A model generated the notes under the pieces. The model did not search any database, was not told the origin of the DNA, and saw only the letters and a list, made by a program, of their open reading frames with translations. Both the position numbers and the translations under genes were made by a program. A stretch of DNA of 64,000 nucleotides from Rosa chinensis (taxonomy: Eukaryota > Streptophyta > Magnoliopsida > Rosales > Rosaceae): assembly GCF_002994745.2 (NCBI RefSeq), contig NC_037093.1:44682384-44746383 (forward strand). Reading direction: 5' to 3'. Shown here piece by piece: positions 1-9,548 of this stretch (position 1 is its first letter; each line of letters starts with the position of its first letter).

Positions 1-184
1 GGTTCCTTCCTCGGCCTACAATCAGTTGTTAAGAAGTCAGTTATAGGCGCAAACATATTAGAACCTCGCTTAGCCATTTGGCTGCGAGTTGACATTCAAG
101 GATGACGATTCAACCACAACTCCCTCGGCCCTCATTTCGGCCAAGATGATTTTGAGGGAAACAATATATTGAACTATTATCTTG
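1..184. other. unassigned flank
   Basis: No gene or repeat border is recognised here. The stretch lies just left of the segment duplicated at 41171-42535 and has no clear counterpart beside that second copy. Confidence 0.3.
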
Positions 185-1110
185 ATCGATCACCACGTTT
201 ATATTCATATACTTTTATTAAATTATTGTGTATAAAAAATTATAGATATACCTGGCTTCATTGATGTGCAACTTAAAACGTGTAGATATGAAATGAAAGT
301 CAATAATGAAATTGATCAAAATTGGTTCAAGGGAGATCGATTATGTTTTACAACGCAAAATCCAAACCAATCTCCCACTATATATTATTATTAATTCTAA
401 ACCACTCTCTACCCAGTCTACTGCCTCAATGGTTTGAATTGTTCATATGGGCTATATGGAAAACTACAAATTGCAATATTATAAATCAACTGAACTATAT
501 GCAAGTGATTGCTAGATCGGCATGGATACCAATAATCAAAGATTCTAGCAGCTAGCTACTTCTTTGTTTTCCTGTTCTTGTCTGCTTGTTATTTTCTATA
601 ATTGAAGCAGCACTGCTTCAGATTCCAGAGATAGTACAAGAAAAATGATGATGCAATTGAAACATTTACCGATTCTAGGAGAAAAGTTTAGAGCGCAGTG
701 TTAATTATTCTTCGTTTTGTTCCAGTTTTTTGGCCGTTGTATTCAGATATATTCTTTACAGCTTTGACTGTATGAATTTAAAAACATAAACATAGGTTTG
801 AACAATTCAACAGTCCAAAGACTGGTGTATATATAATTTGATTCTGATAATAACAAGAGTAGATAGAGTAAGAGATTGATACGAAATAAATCTTTGCAGT
901 TCCCACTGGCCAGTTGCTACGGATATTAACAACGTGCATGCTTCATTTCCGGCCAAATCACTGAGCTCATATTTCCTAACCGTGTTGGGTGCCGATAATA
1001 TTTGAAGGCTAAGCTAGGAGAGTACGTTCACTGACACACGATTTGGAAAGATCAATCTTTTATCATTAATATATTGTTAGGTTTTTTTGAAGTAAAGAAA
1101 ACTTCTTTAT
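185..1110 (+). repeat. segmental duplication, copy 1
   Basis: Non-coding sequence that aligns by eye with 41171-42535 over nearly its whole length. Shared blocks include those around 264-350, 758-800, 850-960 and 975-1095 (matching about 41220-41360, 42215-42260, 42290-42400 and 42410-42530). The copies are clearly diverged, with many substitutions and small indels, so the duplication is not recent. Copy 2 has gained a fold-back element and TA repeats. The short open frames inside are not conserved and are not called as genes. Because copy 2 lies about 3 kb upstream of HMGR, copy 1 may mark the upstream flank of a duplicated gene lying left of this window; that is inference. Confidence 0.7.
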
Positions 1111-1196
1111 CTTTTGAGTGTGGGGTTGTCAGCTGGCCCTAGTTCTCAGTTTTTTTTTTTTTTTTTTTTTTTATACGAAAAGACTAACAAAACAAG

Positions 1197-2513
1197 CTAA
1201 AGGGAGGCTCCTCTAGAGCAACCCGCGCCAAATAGATCAAAGCTAATAGATGATCTAACACTTGAGGGAAAGCGACTAGTCCAAGAAATGAGCTCGTTCG
1301 ATCCATGGCCTATGGAGGCAAGGGCATTTGCCACAAAATTAGCTTCCCGGAAAGTGTGGGTGAAAACGACTAAATTGAAGTTGGATGCTAACTGTTTGAT
1401 GTCCTGGATGATAGATTGAAGATGCCAAGGAGTGTTGGTCTTCCCAATAACACAGTGAATGACCAGTTGGGAATCCCCTTCAATCAACAGGTTGGTGTAG
1501 TTAAGCTCTTGAGCTTTTAGGAGGCTTTCCCGGAGAGCAACAGCTTCAGTCAGAGGGACATTTGCTTTCCCAATGCGTTTAGCACAATTAATAACAAGAC
1601 ATCCAAAGCTGTCTCTGATGACAAAGCCAATAGCTGCATTGTTATTTTGTTGGATGACTGAACCGTCAAAGTTGATTTTAACATGGTCTGGAGGAGGAGG
1701 ATTCCATTTGATGTGCTCACGCTGATCTGGAGGCCGCTTGACAAGAGGATTATGAGTAAGGAAATCTTGAGAAGTGGAAGCCGCAATGGCCACTATAGAA
1801 GGGGAGGAGAAAGCTTCATTCCTGAAAACATTGTTATTTCTTGCTTTCCAAATGTGGTAGCATAAAGAAATGAGCTTAGCAAAGAGATTGGCATCATAAG
1901 GAGCATCAATGAATAAATCAATTAATCTTTGGTGCAGGCTACTTGCATTAAGTAAAACAGTGCAGTTGGCCTGGTTCCAAACAAATCTTGACATAGAGCA
2001 ATGACATAATAAATGGTCAATAGTTTCTTCACTAGCATTGCATAACGGACATAAATTAGAGTGAATGAGGCCAAACCTGTGCAATCTGCTTCTGGTTTTA
2101 AGTCTACCTCGTAAGAGAAGCCAACCAAAGACCTTCACCTTAGGAGGTAAGTTCAAATTCCAGAGTTTCCTGAGCAAAGGAGATTGAACATGGCTCTCTA
2201 CATTTGCATTTTGTAACCATGTGGCAGATTTAATAGTAAAAGCGCCATTTGGTGAGGGCCCCCAGAGAAAAGCATCTTCATGGGGATATATAGGAATATG
2301 CAATGCACAAATTTGATCCACAACATCCGTTTGTAAATGAGACAACAATTTATCTCTATTCCACTTATTGTCCAAAATATAATCGCTAACTGTTTCATTC
2401 CAATTAATAGAAGTAGTTTGATTTTCATCAAGAAGGTTAGCTAGAGGAAAGGGAAAAATCCAGTTAAAAGTCCAAAAATTAACAGTATGACCATTATCAA
2501 TAATCCATCTCAT
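1197..2513 (-). pseudogene. LINE ORF2 C-terminus: zinc-binding RT domain and RNase H
   Basis: This 438-codon frame is the 3' part of the LINE polyprotein. Residues about 100-190 form the plant LINE zinc-binding domain (zf-RVT type, readable CPLC and HLLCHC). Residues about 265-400 form an RNase H domain with the acidic residues in NFDGS, EAVALRE and EGDSQ. The last position, usually Asp in this family, reads Asn in FVANALA. The family copies its own RNA into the genome by target-primed reverse transcription. The first ATG here is internal; the true protein began far upstream and is cut off by a frameshift near 2515-2730. It lies between the LINE tail and the RT part at 2558. Confidence 0.9.
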
Positions 2514-2557
2514 TCCATTGAGAATGATGTTTCTACTATCTAAGATGCCTTTCCAAG

Positions 2558-3504
2558 CTAAAGAGCAGTTTTGCCTTTTCTTGGCTTGGAAGAAAGATCT
2601 ATTTTTAAGATATTTTTTAGTAACAATCTTAACCCACCAGTTACTCGGATGGGTGAGAACTTTCCAGCCAAGTTTGGCAATAGCCGCATTATTGAAATGA
2701 GCATAAAAAAAAAAAAAAAAAAAAAAAGAGCAGAAAGTCTAATGCCTAACCCTCCCATACGTTTTGGAGTACAAGCTTGGTGCCAAGCAATAGGGTTAAA
2801 ACTAGAGTTGGAGCCCCAGAAGAAATTTCTAGAAGCTTTATCAATTGAATTTGTTAATTTCGAAGGGCATTTAAAGCAAGACATTATGTGATTAGGCATA
2901 CCTGAAAGGTTAGCTTGAATAAGGGTGAGCCTCCCTGCTCTTGAAAGGGAACCTTTTTTCCAACCTGCAAGCTTATTGGAGATTTTCAAAAGCAATTCTT
3001 TAGCATTAATTGGATCTTTCCAAAAGATGATATTATGAACCCCGAGATATTTGCCAATAGTACTTTTGTGTTGAATATTTAGGATATTAACAATGTCATG
3101 TTTTGTTCCCGAGAGGACTTTAGGAGAGAAGTACAGAGAGGATTTATGAAAATTGATTTTTTGTCCCGAAACAGAGGAAAAATCATTTAGAATTTTCGAA
3201 ACGTTTCTAGCAGCCTTACTAGAAGCTCTACAGAAAATAAGGCAATCATCTGCAAACATAAGGTTAGAAATCTTAAGCCCATGAGGAGAGGAAAGGATCC
3301 CAACATGGGAGCTAGAATTGGCAGACAGTCTGTTTAGATGCCTAATTAGGGGTTCCATGCAAAGAATGAAGATGTATGGGGAAAGAGGATCACCCTGCCT
3401 TACACCCCTAGTAGGGCAAAAATAACCCTTGGGTTTGCCATTAATAATAACGGAAAAGGAAACTGAAGTGATGCACTCCATGATCCAGTCTATCCAATTG
3501 CTAT
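2558..3504 (-). pseudogene. LINE ORF2 reverse transcriptase, C-terminal half
   Basis: This is the reverse-transcriptase palm of the LINE, with the catalytic FADD motif (LMFADDCLIF) and the upstream GVRQGDPLSP motif both visible. The frame runs in from the LTR element at 3505, and its apparent N-terminus (3505-3517) is LTR sequence, not LINE. The other half of the domain is at 11785-12917. A run of 23 A on the plus strand (2705-2727) reads as a string of Phe and shifts the frame, which destroys the link to the zinc-binding/RNase H part. Confidence 0.92.
2705..2727. repeat. internal homopolymer (A)23
   Basis: Twenty-three adenines on the plus strand inside the LINE reverse-transcriptase frame. 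Downstream LINE-like sequence continues only in another frame, so the expansion (or an error at it) is a likely cause of the frameshift. Confidence 0.85.
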
Positions 3505-3767
3505 TGATTACATGCATTTTATACGCATAATTGCACTTTAAATACTAGAATTAAGCTAATCCTCAAGTTAATTAATATGTAATTAACCCATTTTTATTAT
3601 TTTGTAGAAAATAAGCGGAATTGCGGAAATCGAGAAAAAATGGTGCGAAATTGTGTAAATTGAAGTATTCCGACAAAGGGGCTAAATTGTCGACACTGTC
3701 AACCATGGTCAATGCAATCTAGGGAGTATGATGATGTGTGCGAAAGTCCTGAGATCACTAAGGGGAG

Positions 3768-3805
<38 letters not shown>

Positions 3806-5315
3806 ATCAAACATTTATTTAATTAAACATTTGTTTGATTAAATAAAGGAAGCACGAAGCAGCTTTGCAGCCTTTCTAATTATGCTTCCAATTATGCTTC
3901 TTGTTAGGTTGCACGTGTCGCAAACCAAGGAAGCCATCCACCCATTGATTGACACGTGCCTACCTCATCTCTTCCTTTATCAAACAGACCAGCCACTTCA
4001 ATTATTAACCGATTCTCACCTCTCTCTTGAGTATATATATAGCCCACGACCTATTCTCCTCGAGCTAACAAGAACAGTGGCCGCATATACCAAACAGAGG
4101 CAGCCCCTTTGGGCTGCTCTCTCTCCTCTCCTCCTCCTTCTCCATTTTTCATAATAGTTTTAGTTTTCTTTTGGGTATTAATAGAATTTCTCACACAAAG
4201 CTTCAAGGTTCTATCAAATGGCTCAACCTCTACAAGATTCAAGATTTGGGTAATTGTGGGAGTTATAATTTAAGAGTAGTCATGTTGGCTTTCTAGCTAA
4301 TTGTGGCTATCATTGTTTTCTCCTACACTTCTCTTTTCTTTTCTCTTTGAATTTTGTAGTTTTGATGTCTATAATTATGGGTTGTGAGTAATTTTCTTGT
4401 TGGGTTTTAGGGTTGTGTCCCTAACCCAAAATTTGTGTAAAAGATGTTTAATTTAATGTAATGATGCAATTTTCATATGATGGATGTTTATATCTATTTT
4501 TGTTGGGTTAAAATGCATGTCTAGGAGCCTAGTCAACTCTAGGGTGTGTATTTTGAGCATGTCTAGGATGGAGTTAGGGGCTTGACTCCCTCTAATTCCT
4601 AAGCTAGAAACCTTCAATTTCGTATTCGAGGGGTTATAAGCATGGTGATTTACACCCGTTGCGTGATTGCGCGGGCGGGTCGTTTAGTAGTCTAATTCCT
4701 CGATCTCTACGCCTCTTGATGTGAATTAGTGACCCTTGAACCGGCTCTAATTCATGCCAAGTGAGTCCCTACGGCCCTTGAACCGGAGTAGGAATACCAT
4801 GAAAGGGAATTTAGGTCCTTGAGCCTTGAACCGCCTTGGATACGACTACCGCCAAAATAGGAAATATGCATCTACATTAGATTAGCTTCCGACACATGAA
4901 ATTTGGTAAAGGAACCTCCCTAGCACCCGACATTCCCATTTATTTGGTTACACTTTTATTAATTTCTTTGCATTTTTATTAATTGCTTTACGTTCATTAT
5001 CTTTTTGTTAATCTAAAATCAACCCTCAAGCATTAAACTTTTCCACTCATTTGTGCATATCCATCACTAGGTTCTTAGTTTTGATTAGGCTTTGGTGAAA
5101 ACCAAAACCGAGCATTTCTAGGGCTTGGTGCCTTAGATTAGCATTTTTATTTATTTTCTTTTTCTTTTCTTTTCTTTGTTTGCTAAGTGTCTTTATTTCC
5201 GATTACCCAAGGATTGTGGGTTAGCCACTAATCCCCGTGGTACGATAAACTTTGGGCATTATACTTCCCTATCTTGACAATGATACGTACGCTTGCGTAA
5301 ATGTGTATCAAGTCA
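3505..5315 (+). repeat. R1 5' LTR
   Basis: Begins TGATTACATG and ends GTATCAAGTCA. It contains an AT microsatellite (about 3771-3802), an A/T-rich inverted repeat just after it, and a TATA-like box TATATATATAG at 4032-4041 that probably drives the element transcript. The 90-codon frame at 3882-4154 recurs identically in the 3' LTR because the LTRs are copies, not because it is a gene. Confidence 0.95.
4032..4041 (+). promoter_or_regulatory. TATA-like box of R1 LTR
   Basis: TATATATATAG followed by GC-richer sequence and a pyrimidine-rich stretch. The position in the middle of a long LTR fits a U3/R border. No transcript data are available from sequence alone. Confidence 0.5.
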
Positions 5316-5316
5316 A

Positions 5317-5334
5317 TGGCGCCGTTGCCGGGGA
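5317..5334 (+). promoter_or_regulatory. primer binding site, tRNA-Asp
   Basis: TGGCGCCGTTGCCGGGGA, one base after the 5' LTR. It is the exact complement of the 3' end (with CCA) of plant tRNA-Asp as I recall it. This primer is typical of Athila/Tat-type elements. Confidence 0.85.
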
Positions 5335-5539
5335 TTAGGGTTTAATAGCCTTAGTCCCTTGGTGAATCGGTTCTTTAGGTCACATTAGCATATTTTTGTT
5401 TCCTTATTTATAAAAAAAAAAAAAAAAAATTGGTTGTTTATTTTATTTGCTTACTCTCTAATTTATATTTTCTAATTTTTTTGGTTACTAATCTTATTTT
5501 TGAAAACTCATAGGTGCTTAATTCTTATCATATTGAGCT

Positions 5540-6667
5540 ATGGATCAATGGAACTATGGATGGGAAGACTCATGGGGATATGAGCAAGAAAGTCTATATG
5601 GTGGAGGCTATCAAGCTTATGAGCCTAGGAAGGAATTCGTTGAAGGACTACTAGCTCAATTGCAAGCCTCCCAATCTCTATTGCAAGCCTCCCAAGCTCA
5701 ATTGCAAGCTTCTCAAGAGATGCTTATACATTCCAATGAGCAACTTAAGGCTAGTCTTGCACAAGAGCCACCCTTCACCATTTATGAGCATGAATCTTTC
5801 TTTGACCAAGTGGAGCCTATTTCAAGAGAAGAAGTGTATATCGAGCATCTTGAGCAAGAATCCTTTATGCAAGTTGAAAATGATGATAGTGATGTTGATG
5901 TACAAGAAAGTGAGCTTGGTTATGAAAGTTCCGATGCAAGTGGGGTGAGTGACTACACTTCGGAGGAATTGGTGCAATATTGGGAATCTAAGCTTCCTAA
6001 TGGAGTGGAGATATTTGAAGATGATTCCGAAGAAGATGATGTCTTGTCTAGTGAGGAGGATGCGAAATTTGGAGTTATACACCATAATCCTTTGTTCATT
6101 AAGGAGGATGCGGAGCTCGAAGTCATACACCATAATCCCTTATTTGTTGAGGTTGATATTCCCATGGGGGATAAGAGTCCTTCAATACTTTGTGATGGTG
6201 AAGAAATTGAAGAGGTAAGGACTTTCTCTTCTCCCACATCCATGGAGATCCATCATGAGCTTCCCAAGGTGGAGAGTAGGACATTCAGCACTTACATTCT
6301 TAATGAGAGGATTGGGATCAAGGTACTTTTACCTCCCAATCCACCATTAAGTGGTCAATGTTTTTACAATGAGGTGATAGATTGGAAAGGAAATGGAGCA
6401 ATTGCACTCACCCTTTCCCATCACTGTCAAGAGCTTCTATCACCTATTGTTCCTATGAGCATCATTTCTACACCACTTGAGAAGGAGAAGGCAAGGAGAT
6501 TGATCCATAGTAGAAAAATAGAAAAGAATGGGAAGATTAAGAAGCTACACTTTTGGCCACCAATTGGAGTATTCTTATGTAGCTCTTGGTCTTGCCTCTA
6601 TGATACATCAATGAGTCCCTTAGCCCCAAACAATAGGGTGGTCGTACTTGAGAAGTATCCACCTTGA
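5540..6667 (+). CDS. R1-encoded acidic protein, function unknown
   Basis: The only long frame inside R1, 375 codons, starting about 205 bases after the primer site; the ATG at 5540 is the first in this frame. I do not recognise a domain. Visible features are a Trp/Tyr/Gly-rich N-terminus, a Gln-rich helical stretch at about residues 38-65 built from 7-residue units of the type LQASQ.., likely a coiled coil, and a long acidic middle (about 85-225). The middle includes a short tandem duplication carrying VIHHNPLF twice at about residues 175-205. The C-terminus is basic (about 320-345). No zinc knuckle, protease DTG or RT motif is present. By position it takes the place of gag, so it may be a diverged or replaced structural protein. 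The intact frame in such a young element suggests it was recently functional or simply has not had time to decay. Confidence 0.6.
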   Translation: MDQWNYGWEDSWGYEQESLYGGGYQAYEPRKEFVEGLLAQLQASQSLLQASQAQLQASQEMLIHSNEQLKASLAQEPPFTIYEHESFFDQVEPISREEVYIEHLEQESFMQVENDDSDVDVQESELGYESSDASGVSDYTSEELVQYWESKLPNGVEIFEDDSEEDDVLSSEEDAKFGVIHHNPLFIKEDAELEVIHHNPLFVEVDIPMGDKSPSILCDGEEIEEVRTFSSPTSMEIHHELPKVESRTFSTYILNERIGIKVLLPPNPPLSGQCFYNEVIDWKGNGAIALTLSHHCQELLSPIVPMSIISTPLEKEKARRLIHSRKIEKNGKIKKLHFWPPIGVFLCSSWSCLYDTSMSPLAPNNRVVVLEKYPP

Positions 6668-8038
6668 CAACGATCATGTTCTATAGACCGGCTTGGGGTC
6701 TTTAAAAACAAGCGCTTCTAGGGAGGCAACCCTAGGTGGTTTTGAAATTTCCTGGTTTATTTTGCATCAATAAGGCTATTTGGCCATCTTTTTGGAGGAT
6801 GGGAGGTGTTCGGAGTTGGAAGTGTGAAGAAAGAATGAATTTGGTAGTGAGCAGTTTCTGTCCAGAAAGTTTAGTGACTTTGGGTGACTATAGCTTCCAT
6901 TATACATGTTATTTTGAGCTGAAATTTCCTGAAACTATTCTCCTATATGTCTACTATTCTGTGCCAAAATTTGAGCCACTTTCAGTCACTGGAGATCCTG
7001 TTATTTGATGGTCAATGCATGAGGGTCAGAACAGAAATAGCTACTGTAGAGTGACTTTGGGAAGCTACATCCTCTACATATCAGGTTATTTGGAGCTCAA
7101 ATTTTCCAGAGATGTATCTTCACATGTTCTATATATTCTGGTACAGCAGTTTTCCATTTTAACCTCTCTACCTTCAGATATGGTGCTCCAAGAAACAGGG
7201 GCCAGAAACAGGGCACAGCAGAAACTGCAGAACAGATCAGTGAGTTTGGAGGCCAACGATGTTTGACTCAGATATTATACTTCAGTGAAATTTTACCTTC
7301 AGATACATTCATGAGTCTAATTTCGTATCCAGTTGGTCACACCCTCTTTGAACCTCTGGAGCTTCAGATATTACAGTTTTGGTGACTGAGGGTCAGCAGA
7401 AAACTTCATGACAGATTGGCAAGTTTGACCAGCTTTAATTTTCATTTCAATTGGAGATTGGTGGCTAACTTTATATAGATAGAAAGATCTCTGAGTCTAC
7501 TTTCCATTTCAAGTAGCCTCACCTGATTATCACTTTCTAAGTATGAGATATGGGCATTTGAAGACAGAAAGGTCATTGCTGGAAGTTTTCTGCACTCACT
7601 AGTTTGTGTTCACTCGGGGTGGTTGGACTTCTTGCACTTCAATTCTTCAATGGAGGTCATTATAGGGATGCTGTGAGTTATGTTGGAGGTGGAAAAGCCT
7701 ATGATCTTAATGGAGGACCTTGTCCTTATTCTTTGGTGGCCTATTTGTGACGCATTGCTCTTTGGACACTATATATTTTTCAATGGAGTCGATCTTTCTT
7801 AAGCACCTTGAGCTATTATGGAGCATACGTTAAGGAAGTCAAGGCCTTGTGCCTTGAAGTTGGTGTCTTATTTTAGTCTTCTCCGAAGGTCGTGAGCACT
7901 GGAGGGTCAACAAAGGGGGTTTTCCGTAACTTTTCTCCGCATTTAGATTTTCATTTTCATAGTTAATTTTTGTGCCTTCGCCCGGACTTCACTCTCATGC
8001 CTAAATCCAACACGGATTTAGCTTTCGAGCTCACTTTA
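6668..8038 (+). other. R1 internal non-coding region
   Basis: No pol-like frame. Around 6850-7590 there are loosely similar blocks of about 175 bp (compare 6850-7020 with 7026-7200) sharing a GTGACTTTGGG core and a following A/T-rich part, which look like old degenerate tandem units. This part replaces the pol region of a full element. Confidence 0.5.
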
Positions 8039-8076
8039 CAACATTGAGGACAATGTTGGTTTTAAGTGTGGGGGTG
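8039..8076 (+). promoter_or_regulatory. AGGA-loop hairpin plus internal polypurine-like tract
   Basis: A perfect stem-loop, AACATTG-AGGA-CAATGTT (8040-8057), extended by one more C-G pair at 8039/8058, followed by AAGTGTGGGGG at 8064-8074. The same order occurs at the true 3' polypurine tract at 9513-9548. It may be a second plus-strand priming site or a relic of an older element end. Confidence 0.6.
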
Positions 8077-9512
8077 AGAGCTTGGGTGGCCTATAAAAAA
8101 AAAAAAAAAAAAAAATTAGATTAGACTTATGTAATTATATTTTAGTGGTTAATGCTTTTTCCAACCCCAATGACGAGACATGGACTTAACTTGTTATGAT
8201 TGTGGATAGATTAAGCATGATCTAGGACTTTGAATTTGTTTTGTGATTGAGTGTATATATGATCAATGCTTGATTATATGTGTGAACATAGCCTATGTTA
8301 GGTTTGTTCATCATAGTTAGAGAAGCATATAGATTATTCGATTAACTTGCATGCCTTATTTGTGAGCTTTTGAGCCTAATATCCATAGTGTATGCATTGT
8401 TCATTCACTTTTTCTTTCATGTGTGTACAATTTCATGACATTGCGTATCTAGAACTTGCTTGAGACCTCTCGAAGCTACTTTTAGCTTGCGACATGATAG
8501 AAAGGATGGAGGCATTAGGTTTAATACCACCATGGCCAAAGAAGCATGTGCCCAAAGATATTTACCACTAGATTGCCACTTTGAGCCTATTTATATATTT
8601 AGCCTTTTTGTTCATTACCACCACAAATTCTTACCTAGCCTAAACACTTTTATCCTACCCTTCCATGGTAGTTGGTGAAGTGATTCGAGAGAATGACATT
8701 ATGTTTGAATGCTTCAAAAGAAAGAAAAAAGTCAAAAGTGTGAAGTTACAAAAGAATAAGTGTGGGGGTGAGTGATATTGTTTAGAAAAAAAAAAAGTTG
8801 TTTGAAAAGAAACGAAAAAAAAATGAAAAAAAAAAAGAAGAAAAAGAAAAAAATAGAGAGAAAATCAAATAGAAGAAAATCCAAAAATAGAAAGAAAGTA
8901 AAGTATTGTACATAGTTTAGCGTGGGTTGTACATTGAGATAAGAGTGAGTGAGTTAGTATTTGAAAGCAAAAGTCATATATCTCTACAAGAGAGAATCGC
9001 TTCATGAGCTTACATGGACTTTGTTTTTCCCTATATATCCTTCATTTCTTATAGCCACTCGCCTTTAGCCCCATTACAACCAAATAAAAGACCTCTTAAT
9101 CTTGAATGTTGTGGGTTACCTAGCGGAGATGAGATCGAAGAGCAAGCATATGGTGACGCGTGTTGTGAAATTGCTTTTGAGTGAAATACATATTGCCCCT
9201 AAATACTTGAGCGGTAATATTTGGTGAACCTATGTGAGTTTAGTGGGTTATATCGGGTCTTCTATGTGCCTATTTGATTATGGTGGATTGATTTGACGTA
9301 TGGATATCACATGCATATACTTGAGCATTTCTCACACGTGCATCTTAATTGCCTTACAAATTCAAAAATCTTATGTTGTGCTTACATCGACTTCATGGTC
9401 ATACACATAATTAGTTCTCCGAGGATTATGGTTGGAAAGGCTAATACCGCATTTTCTTTAGTTGAGCACATGTGTATAAATTGGTAGATTTTCGGATTAG
9501 ATTTCATTTAGG
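8077..9512 (+). other. R1 3' non-coding region
   Basis: No gene is recognised. It holds A-rich and A/G-rich tracts (8094-8116, 8700-8900), and a third copy of AAGTGTGGGGG at 8758-8768 that lacks the hairpin. Confidence 0.5.
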
Positions 9513-9548
9513 TTGCTTGAGGACAAGCAAAGTTCAAGTGTGGGGGTG
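9513..9548 (+). promoter_or_regulatory. AGGA-loop hairpin plus 3' polypurine tract
   Basis: TTGCTTG-AGGA-CAAGCAA (9513-9530) is a perfect 7-bp stem with a 4-base loop. Eleven bases later a run of five G (9542-9546) ends just before the 3' LTR at 9549. The G-rich tract is where plus-strand DNA synthesis should start. The hairpin matches two others in the window in design but not in stem sequence. Confidence 0.75.

Noticed and set aside
322..555. 77-codon frame in duplication copy 1
   Set aside because: The aligned copy 2 does not keep the frame, so it is not coding.
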